This document shows positions 1-4,469 of a DNA stretch of 5,551 nucleotides, in pieces. Both the position numbers and the translations under genes were made by a program. Under the pieces are notes generated by a model. The model saw only the letters and a list, made by a program, of their open reading frames with translations, was not told where the DNA came from and did not search any database. Position 1 is the first letter of the stretch; the number at the start of each line of letters is the position of its first letter. Source of the DNA: Lachnospiraceae bacterium (GTDB lineage: Bacteria > Bacillota > Clostridia > Lachnospirales > Lachnospiraceae); assembly GCA_021200345.1 (NCBI GenBank), contig JAJQGR010000159.1:1-5551 (forward strand), in the 5' to 3' direction.

Positions 1-766
1 GATTATGGCCAGGAGAATGACCCTGGAGGGCGCAAACGTGAAGGTCGTGGCTGAGCTGATGCCTTACTCCGGCGGCCTGAGGAGAAATATCGTTCAGTGT
101 CTGGACGACTATGGAATTCCTCTGAAGCTCAGTCACACGGTTGTGGATATTCAGGGAAAGGAACGGGTGGAGGGCGTCACACTGGCAGCGGTGGATCAGC
201 AGGGGAAGCCAGTTCCGGGGACGGAGGAGGAATACAGCTGCGACACCCTTTTGCTTTCCTGCGGGTTGATTCCGGAGAATGAGCTTTCCAGGGAAATGGG
301 ACTTCAGATGAGTCCGGTGACCAATGGACCGGTTGTGGATGAAAGCCTGGAGACCAATATCCCCGGTGTATTTGCCTGTGGAAATGTGCTGCATGTACAT
401 GATCTGGTTGACTATGTGTCAGAGGAGGCGCAGCGGGCAGGGGAGCAGGCGGCCATTTTTATCCATGGAGAGAAAGTCCAAAAGGCGGAGAGCCGCGAAA
501 TAGAAGTGCTGGCGGAATCCGGAGTCCGGTATACGGTTCCCTCGGTCATTGACCCTGAGAGAATGCCGGAACAGCTGACAGTCCGGTTCAGAGTGGGACA
601 GATATTTAAAAATTGCTTTGTCAGTGTATATTTTGACGATACCCGTGTTATCCACAGAAAGCGCCCGGTGATGGCTCCGGGAGAAATGGAGCAGATTGTT
701 CTGGAGAGGGACAGGATCAGGAAATATGGTTCTATGCGAAGGATCACGCTTCGCGTGGAGGAATAG
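1..766 (+). CDS. NAD(P)/FAD-dependent oxidoreductase, 3' part (5' end outside window)
   Basis: The frame is open from the first base and ends at TAG 764-766, leaving about 254 C-terminal residues. The ATG at 5 is an internal methionine: the text Ile-Met-Ala-Arg-Arg-Met-Thr-Leu-Glu-Gly reads like the helix after a GxGxxG NAD-binding loop, so the true start and N-terminal FAD site lie upstream. Counting from that Met, CGLIPEN (86-92) and TNIPGVFACGN (117-127) are the conserved strands of the pyridine nucleotide-disulphide oxidoreductase fold; the second is the FAD-contacting motif near the C-terminal end of the domain, followed by a typical helix with EEAQRAGEQAA. Residues from about 170 form a separate beta-rich C-terminal extension. 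The family is known in clostridia beside GlpA-like glycerol-3-phosphate dehydrogenase and DUF1667 proteins, and a DUF1667 gene follows 15 nt later, so electron transfer from glycerol-3-phosphate oxidation is a reasonable inference. The exact substrate cannot be read from this fragment. Confidence 0.88.
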   Translation, partial: IMARRMTLEGANVKVVAELMPYSGGLRRNIVQCLDDYGIPLKLSHTVVDIQGKERVEGVTLAAVDQQGKPVPGTEEEYSCDTLLLSCGLIPENELSREMGLQMSPVTNGPVVDESLETNIPGVFACGNVLHVHDLVDYVSEEAQRAGEQAAIFIHGEKVQKAESREIEVLAESGVRYTVPSVIDPERMPEQLTVRFRVGQIFKNCFVSVYFDDTRVIHRKRPVMAPGEMEQIVLERDRIRKYGSMRRITLRVEE

Positions 767-767
767 T

Positions 768-774
768 AAGAGGG
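768..774 (+). promoter_or_regulatory. Ribosome binding site that decides the DUF1667 start
   Basis: AAGAGGG lies 7 nt before the ATG at 782 but only 1 nt before the upstream in-frame ATG at 776. This favours 782 as the start. An alternative GGAGG at 757-761 is 14 nt from 776, which is long. Confidence 0.55.
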
Positions 775-781
775 AATGGAA

Positions 782-1138
782 ATGGAAACAAAAACATTGA
801 CCTGTATTGTCTGCCCGATGGGCTGTTCCATTAAGGTACAGCTGCAGGGAAAAGAGGTGCTGAGCGTGCAGGGCAATACCTGCCCGAGAGGAGAGGCGTA
901 TGCCAGAGCGGAGGTGACAAACCCCACAAGGACAGTCACCACAACAGTGCGGGTGAAAGACGGAAAGGAGATGCTTTCTGTCAAAACCGCCGCCCCCATC
1001 CCGAAGGAAAAAATCATGGACTGTATTCTGGAACTGAAAGAAATCTCTGTGAATTCCCCGGTTTCCATTGGGGATGTGGTTCTGGAGAATGTGGCAGGTA
1101 CGGGAATTCCTGTGGTGGCGACGAAGAACATTGAATAA
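782..1138 (+). CDS. DUF1667 family CxxC-motif protein, probable Fe-S partner of the upstream oxidoreductase
   Basis: A 118-residue protein from ATG 782 to TAA 1136-1138 (120 residues if ATG 776 is used). The N-terminus holds four cysteines, C8-x2-C11-x3-C15 and C34 in TCPRG. This spacing resembles the [4Fe-4S]-binding start of molybdopterin oxidoreductases. The rest matches the DUF1667 pattern: an EVTNPTRTVTTTVRV strand, a PIPKEKIMD segment (proline-rich turn, then a helix), and a C-terminal NSPVSIGDVVLENVAGTGIPVVATKNI. No signal peptide or membrane segment is seen, so it should be cytoplasmic. The gene starts 15 nt after the oxidoreductase stop, indicating one operon. Family membership is clear. 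Cluster binding and service as an electron-transfer subunit for a GlpA-type dehydrogenase system are inferences from the cysteine pattern and the known gene neighbourhood. Confidence 0.87.
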   Translation: METKTLTCIVCPMGCSIKVQLQGKEVLSVQGNTCPRGEAYARAEVTNPTRTVTTTVRVKDGKEMLSVKTAAPIPKEKIMDCILELKEISVNSPVSIGDVVLENVAGTGIPVVATKNIE

Positions 1139-1144
1139 AACTTG

Positions 1145-1174
1145 CCCTCCGGCTCCCTGCGGGGAACTGGAGGG
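1145..1174 (-). terminator. Intrinsic terminator of the ATPase gene, between convergent genes
   Basis: CCCTCC (1145-1150) pairs with GGAGGG (1169-1174), and inside it TCCC (1154-1157) pairs with GGGA (1162-1165). On the minus strand the stem begins 11 nt after the ATPase stop and is followed by CAAGTTTTATT, a usable but offset U-tract that overlaps the DUF1667 stop codon. On the plus strand only GTTCGT follows, so its use for the plus operon is weaker. Confidence 0.6.
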
Positions 1175-1185
1175 GTTCGTAGAAA

Positions 1186-2493
1186 TCAGATAAACGCAAT
1201 CATATACAGGGGCAGCGTAATGATTCGATCTTCACTCGCCCCGATGTTGCTGTCTGCAAACTTATATCCACAGCAAATATCCTTATGACTCTTCATAAGC
1301 GATTTGAGGGAGCTTGCCCGCGTATTTCCGCTCTTGACCTCTATGGGGAGCACCTGGCCGTCTTTCTGAATGATGACATCGATTTCTTTTTTTGTTGTCT
1401 CGTTTTTATAGAAATATAACGGATATCCCTTTTTATAAAGGGCATCTGCTATTGCGCATTCATAGATGCCTCCCTTTGAATTTCCAGCCAAGGTATTCTC
1501 TACAATATGTTGTTTTAACGAGAAGTCTTTCATTGCCATCAGCAGTGACAAATCTGTTGTATAGGCTCTGAAAAAATCATCTCTGGCATAATCATCCAGA
1601 TCAAAGCTGACATTTGTTACAAGTCTGGACAAATGCACCATGTCCGCGCGAAGCAGCCATTCAACGCTTGAAAAATATTTTTGCGCCCTGCCGCCCTGCT
1701 CGACTTCTTTATATTGAAATTTATGGTTTTCCTTGTCCAACAGCTGTTTCGCAAGAGAAAGATAACATTTCTCTGCTTTTACTTTTTCTTCCGCTGTCGC
1801 ATAATGCGCTATATCATACTGGTATCCCTGTAAGAGGTTCCTTTGTATCCAATCGACCTCCCTGAAATCCTTTGTATCTATATATTTTTGCACCACCTCT
1901 GGCATACCGCCTGTTGCTATATACTGCCTGTAATAGTTCATCATCTGAGAATGGATTGCTTCAGGTATCACAGTTTTTGACTGAAAGTAATTGCAGAGAT
2001 TCCTGATCATATCTTCTGAAATTCCCATACCCCAGAGGAATTCTTCAAAATCAAGCCCGTACATTCTCAGATAATCAACATACCCGACAGGATAAGAGGA
2101 CGCACGTTTATAATCTATTCCCAGAAGCGATCCTGACGCAATCACATCGAATCGATTGTCTATTGCCCAGAATTTAAGGGATGTGACTGCTTCCTGGCAC
2201 TCCTGAATTTCATCCAGGAAAATCATTGTTTTCTCGGGAACGATTTTCTTTTCAGGGAAACGAAAGCGCATAGCCATAATCATATTGTCTACGGTGAGAT
2301 CGCCGGTAAAAATATCCATGGCAGAAGGCGTCTGTTTGAAATTGATTTCAATAAATTCCTCATAATTTTCCTCTGCAAATCGTTCGATGATATATGTTTT
2401 TCCTGTTTGTCTGGCTCCCTGGACGATAAGGCATTTTTTATCTTTTGACTGGATCCATTTTATAATATTATCTGTTGCTTTCCTTTTCAGCAT
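1186..2493 (-). CDS. AAA_14/DUF4143 family ATPase
   Basis: A 435-residue protein, full length for this family. The N-terminal P-loop domain shows Walker A GARQTGKT (26-33), Walker B MIFLDE (90-95) followed by IQEC, and the ASGSLLG segment (119-125) typical of AAA_14 proteins. A helical middle leads to a C-terminal DUF4143 region with EIDVII (370-375) and PIEVKSG (383-389). These give the E-x-D...E-x-K arrangement of PD-(D/E)xK-like folds. ATP binding is strongly supported; the family's cellular role is not established, and nuclease activity is only a possibility. No signal peptide or membrane segment is visible. The start ATG (2491-2493) has GAGGTG (2498-2503) just upstream. The gene is alone on the minus strand, convergent with the DUF1667 operon. 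It uses more A+T-ending codons than its neighbours and has its own promoter and terminator, which suggests independent acquisition. Confidence 0.9.
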   Translation of the reverse strand: MLKRKATDNIIKWIQSKDKKCLIVQGARQTGKTYIIERFAEENYEEFIEINFKQTPSAMDIFTGDLTVDNMIMAMRFRFPEKKIVPEKTMIFLDEIQECQEAVTSLKFWAIDNRFDVIASGSLLGIDYKRASSYPVGYVDYLRMYGLDFEEFLWGMGISEDMIRNLCNYFQSKTVIPEAIHSQMMNYYRQYIATGGMPEVVQKYIDTKDFREVDWIQRNLLQGYQYDIAHYATAEEKVKAEKCYLSLAKQLLDKENHKFQYKEVEQGGRAQKYFSSVEWLLRADMVHLSRLVTNVSFDLDDYARDDFFRAYTTDLSLLMAMKDFSLKQHIVENTLAGNSKGGIYECAIADALYKKGYPLYFYKNETTKKEIDVIIQKDGQVLPIEVKSGNTRASSLKSLMKSHKDICCGYKFADSNIGASEDRIITLPLYMIAFI

Positions 2494-2501
2494 AAAACAC
2501 C

Positions 2502-2555
2502 TCAGATCAACAAAAAAGTTTCAGTTAACGTGATTAAACAATATTTTGGAGACAT
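2502..2555 (-). CDS. Possible 17-codon leader ORF before the ATPase (speculative)
   Basis: On the minus strand an ATG at 2555 opens a short frame reading MSPKYCLITLTETFLLI and stops at TGA 2502-2504. That stop overlaps the GAGGTG ribosome site of the ATPase, 8 nt before its ATG. The ATG belongs to the first 33-bp repeat unit. No good Shine-Dalgarno precedes it, and a frame this short in AT-rich DNA can arise by chance. The overlap with the ATPase ribosome site would allow translational coupling if it is translated. Confidence 0.15.
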   Translation of the reverse strand: MSPKYCLITLTETFLLI

Positions 2556-2616
2556 AAAATGCTATCTATATCAACATTTCGGAATTATAAAATGTTGTTT
2601 TAATCAACATTTTAGA
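2551..2616. repeat. Two 33-bp tandem repeats with dyad symmetry in the ATPase leader
   Basis: Units 2551-2583 and 2584-2616 share ATAAAATG (2554-2561 and 2587-2594) and ATCAACATTT (2570-2579 and 2603-2612) at exactly 33-bp spacing. A degenerate half unit lies one period earlier: CAATATTTTGGA at 2539-2550 against CAACATTTCGGA at 2572-2583. A decayed trace (ATAACATTGATTAAATC) follows at 2621-2637. Within the array AAAATGTTG (2589-2597) and CAACATTTT (2605-2613) form a perfect 9-bp inverted repeat with a 7-nt spacer. CAACATTT (2572-2579) pairs with the same central arm. It may be a multi-site operator or a leader structure. Confidence 0.7.
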
Positions 2617-2617
2617 C

Positions 2618-2626
2618 ATTATAACA
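2618..2626 (-). promoter_or_regulatory. Candidate extended -10 promoter for the ATPase
   Basis: The minus strand reads TGTTATAAT, an extended -10 element (TGn-TATAAT; -10 hexamer at 2618-2623). Seventeen bases upstream is TGGAAA (2641-2646), a poor -35. Transcription from here would place the whole 33-bp repeat array in a leader of roughly 115-120 nt. A second TATAAT sits inside the repeat at 2584-2589 but lacks a recognisable -35. Confidence 0.4.
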
Positions 2627-2656
2627 TTGATTAAATCTTATTTCCAGTGCCAAATG

Positions 2657-2697
2657 AAAAAAACCAGAGCTCCTTTAAAAACCATAAAGGAGCTCTG
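2657..2697 (-). terminator. Strong intrinsic terminator downstream of uxaC
   Basis: CAGAGCTCCTTTA (2665-2677) and TAAAGGAGCTCTG (2685-2697) form a perfect 13-bp stem with a 7-nt loop. On the minus strand one further G is followed by seven T (2657-2663). This is a textbook rho-independent terminator for transcripts from uxaC, ending just before the ATPase promoter. The plus strand has no T-tract after the stem. Confidence 0.88.
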
Positions 2698-2780
2698 TCT
2701 GACGAAACAGTTGAAAAAAATCTGTTATTATTCACAGTAACAAAAATCTATAATCAAAGGACATCTTTTCTTTTATTATG
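2698..2780. other. AT-rich spacer between the two hairpins, no gene seen
   Basis: With its flanks this is part of the 331-bp gap between the ATPase start and the uxaC stop. The gap holds, in order, the ATPase leader repeats, its candidate promoter, the uxaC terminator, this spacer, and a second hairpin. I see no supported ORF or RNA gene here. Confidence 0.5.
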
Positions 2781-2818
2781 GAAAGCGCTGTCTCCGTGGA
2801 ATTGGAAACAGCGCTTTC
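2781..2818. other. Stable hairpin just after the uxaC stop codon
   Basis: GAAAGCGCTGT (2781-2791) pairs perfectly with ACAGCGCTTTC (2808-2818). The stem continues past one C-A mismatch to 2795/2804, with an 8-nt loop. It starts 6 nt after the uxaC stop codon on the minus strand but lacks a T-tract in that direction. On the plus strand only a broken T-run (TTTCTTTC) overlaps and follows it. It could protect the 3' end of the uxaC message or act as an auxiliary terminator ahead of the strong one at 2657-2697. Confidence 0.55.
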
Positions 2819-2824
2819 TTTCAG

Positions 2825-4234
2825 TCAGTCTAACGGGAACTTGAAATATTTCTTCGCGTTGTTGTAGGAAATGCCTCTGACGATCTCCTCCAACATCTCC
2901 CAGTCGCAGGGATACTCGCCGTTCTCCACCCAGTTGCCGATCAGGTTGCACAGGATACGGCGGAAATATTCATGCCTGGTGTAGGAGAGGAAGCTTCTGG
3001 AGTCGGTCAGCATGCCCACAAAGCCGCTTAAGTTGCCAAGGTTGGCCAGGGAGATCATCTGATTCTGCATGCCAACCTTGTGATCATTGAACCACCAGGC
3101 GCTGCCCTGCTGAATCTTGCCTACGGCGGTGGAGTCCTGGAAGCAGCCCAGGATCGTGCCGATGGCTTCGTTATCATTGGGGTTCAGAGAATAGATGATG
3201 GTGCGCGGCAGCTGGTCTGTCTTAATCAGGGCGTTCAGAAAATCTGCCATCTGGGCGCTGGGGGCGTAGTTGTTGATGCAGTCATAACCGGTGTCCGGTC
3301 CCAGGGACTGATACATCAACTCGTTGTTGTCGCGCTTGCAGCCGTAGTGCAGCTGCATTGCCCAGTCCAGTCTGTTATATTCTTTTGCCACGAAGAGCAT
3401 GAAAGCGGTCTTGAACTTCAGCTCGCAGGTCTTGCAGACGGATTTGCCGGCCAGACGGTTTGCGAAAATCTCCTCGATCTCCTCCTCGGAAGCGGGCTCG
3501 TACATCACATATTCCAGAGCGTGATCGGAAACGCAGCAGCCCTGGGAAGCAAAAAACTCCATGCGGTTGACGAGGGCGGCCTTTAAATCCGCGAAGGTCT
3601 TAATCTCGATGCCGCTGACCTGGGACAGGGTTTTAAGATAGTCCAGATACTCCGGCTTTTCAATGTTCATGGCCTTGTCCGGTCTCCAGGCAGGCAGAAC
3701 CTTTACTTCAAAGCTCTCGTCCTCTTTAATTTTCTGATGCCATTCCAGGCTGTCCACCGGATCATCGGTGGTGCAGATCAGCGTCACGTTGGACTGGCGG
3801 ATCAGATTGCGTACGCTCATGGAGTCTTCCTGCAGTTTGGCATTGCAAAGGTTCCAGACTTCCTCGGCGGTGTTTTTATTTAACACTCCATAGTAACCGA
3901 AATATCTCTGCAGCTCCAGATGGGACCAGTGGAACAGAGGATTGCCAATGGCCTTGCCCACGCACTCAGCCCACTTGAAAAATTTCTCCTGATCGGAAGC
4001 GTCTCCGGTGATGTACTTTTCCTCTACGCCGCAGGAGCGCATGAAGCGCCATTTGTAGTGGTCGCCCCCCAGCCAGACCTGCGTAATGTTGTCAAATTTG
4101 CGGTCTTCGGCGATTTCTTTGGGGTTGATATGACAGTGATAATCCAGAATGGGAGTGGTCGCTGCATATTCGTGATACAGTTTCTGGGCTGTTTCTGTCT
4201 CCAACAGAAAGTTCTCGTCCATAAATTTCTTCAT
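2825..4234 (-). CDS. uxaC: Uronate isomerase (glucuronate/galacturonate isomerase), EC 5.3.1.12
   Basis: A 469-residue cytoplasmic enzyme, the normal UxaC length. It interconverts D-galacturonate and D-tagaturonate, and D-glucuronate and D-fructuronate, at the first step of hexuronate breakdown. It belongs to the amidohydrolase superfamily. The metal-site HxH is H33 and H35 in DYHCHINP. Other family blocks are TTDDP (155-159), RPDKA (184-188), SDH (236-238), QLHYG (294-298), LGPDTGYD (311-318) and LTDSRSFLSYTRHEYFRR (409-426). I chose ATG 4232-4234 because GGAGG (4245-4249) lies 10 nt upstream and MKKFMDENFLLETETAQ is the usual UxaC N-terminus. The frame stays open for 88 more codons to 4498, but that extension crosses the promoter and overlaps uxaB, so it is not coding. 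The gene is divergent from uxaB, the next enzyme in the pathway. The stop is TGA. Confidence 0.97.
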   Translation of the reverse strand: MKKFMDENFLLETETAQKLYHEYAATTPILDYHCHINPKEIAEDRKFDNITQVWLGGDHYKWRFMRSCGVEEKYITGDASDQEKFFKWAECVGKAIGNPLFHWSHLELQRYFGYYGVLNKNTAEEVWNLCNAKLQEDSMSVRNLIRQSNVTLICTTDDPVDSLEWHQKIKEDESFEVKVLPAWRPDKAMNIEKPEYLDYLKTLSQVSGIEIKTFADLKAALVNRMEFFASQGCCVSDHALEYVMYEPASEEEIEEIFANRLAGKSVCKTCELKFKTAFMLFVAKEYNRLDWAMQLHYGCKRDNNELMYQSLGPDTGYDCINNYAPSAQMADFLNALIKTDQLPRTIIYSLNPNDNEAIGTILGCFQDSTAVGKIQQGSAWWFNDHKVGMQNQMISLANLGNLSGFVGMLTDSRSFLSYTRHEYFRRILCNLIGNWVENGEYPCDWEMLEEIVRGISYNNAKKYFKFPLD

Positions 4235-4244
4235 TTTTGCCTTA

Positions 4245-4249
4245 CCTCC
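4245..4249 (-). promoter_or_regulatory. uxaC ribosome binding site
   Basis: GGAGG on the minus strand, 10 nt before ATG 4234. It fixes the uxaC start against the longer open frame. Confidence 0.8.
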
Positions 4250-4301
4250 GTTTAACCTCGCTTCGTAACCACGCGGAGTTTCTCCCCGCATAATCAAAAT
4301 T

Positions 4302-4330
4302 ATTATAAGCCATAAGCTGATGAAAAACAA
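4302..4330 (-). promoter_or_regulatory. uxaC promoter
   Basis: On the minus strand TTGTTT (4325-4330) is followed after exactly 17 nt by a perfect TATAAT (4302-4307). Transcription would start near 4295, giving a leader of about 60 nt. The leader contains a small GC-rich hairpin-forming stretch at 4273-4289. Confidence 0.7.
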
Positions 4331-4357
4331 GAAGTTCCTTTTATTTTCAAAACCGCA

Positions 4358-4386
4358 TTGACGAATACTTGTTTTTGAGATAAAAT
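4358..4386 (+). promoter_or_regulatory. uxaB promoter
   Basis: TTGACG (4358-4363), a 17-nt spacer, and TAAAAT (4381-4386) give a near-consensus sigma-A promoter. Transcription would start near 4393, leaving a leader of about 77 nt before the uxaB ATG. Its -35 lies 27 bp from the -35 of the divergent uxaC promoter, so one regulator could act on both. Confidence 0.72.
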
Positions 4387-4427
4387 TTATGTAATTGTTG
4401 AGCACGGATGGTATTTTTTGTGCATAG

Positions 4428-4443
4428 TAACAATAAATTGTTA
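4428..4443. promoter_or_regulatory. Palindrome in the uxaB leader, candidate operator
   Basis: TAACAAT-AA-ATTGTTA is a perfect 7+7 inverted repeat around two bases, located about +36 to +51 from the predicted uxaB start site and 14 nt before the Shine-Dalgarno. An all-AT-rich stem with a 2-nt loop would be weak as RNA, so a protein-binding site is the better guess. I cannot name the regulator. Confidence 0.45.
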
Positions 4444-4457
4444 AGAAAATAACAGAT

Positions 4458-4462
4458 GGGAG
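4458..4462 (+). promoter_or_regulatory. uxaB ribosome binding site
   Basis: GGGAG, 7 nt before ATG 4470. It supports that start and shows that the initiation signals of the interrupted gene are intact. Confidence 0.7.
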
Positions 4463-4469
4463 AACAGGT

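Noticed and set aside
412..1131. 239-residue minus-strand frame across the oxidoreductase and DUF1667 genes
   Set aside because: It is antisense to two well-recognised genes, rich in Ser/Thr/Ile from reverse-read codons, has no family motif, and spans the junction of two unrelated sense genes.
2539..2637. CRISPR array
   Set aside because: The units are contiguous 33-bp tandem repeats without unique spacers, and no cas gene is present.
2647..2844. 65-residue plus-strand frame in the spacer
   Set aside because: It runs through both hairpins and into the uxaC 3' end, has no ribosome site, and matches no recognised family.
3080..3586. 168-residue plus-strand frame inside uxaC
   Set aside because: Antisense shadow of a strongly supported gene; the Gly/Val/Leu-rich composition reflects reverse reading of a G+C-rich gene. 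The plus frame at 3920-4255 is rejected for the same reason.
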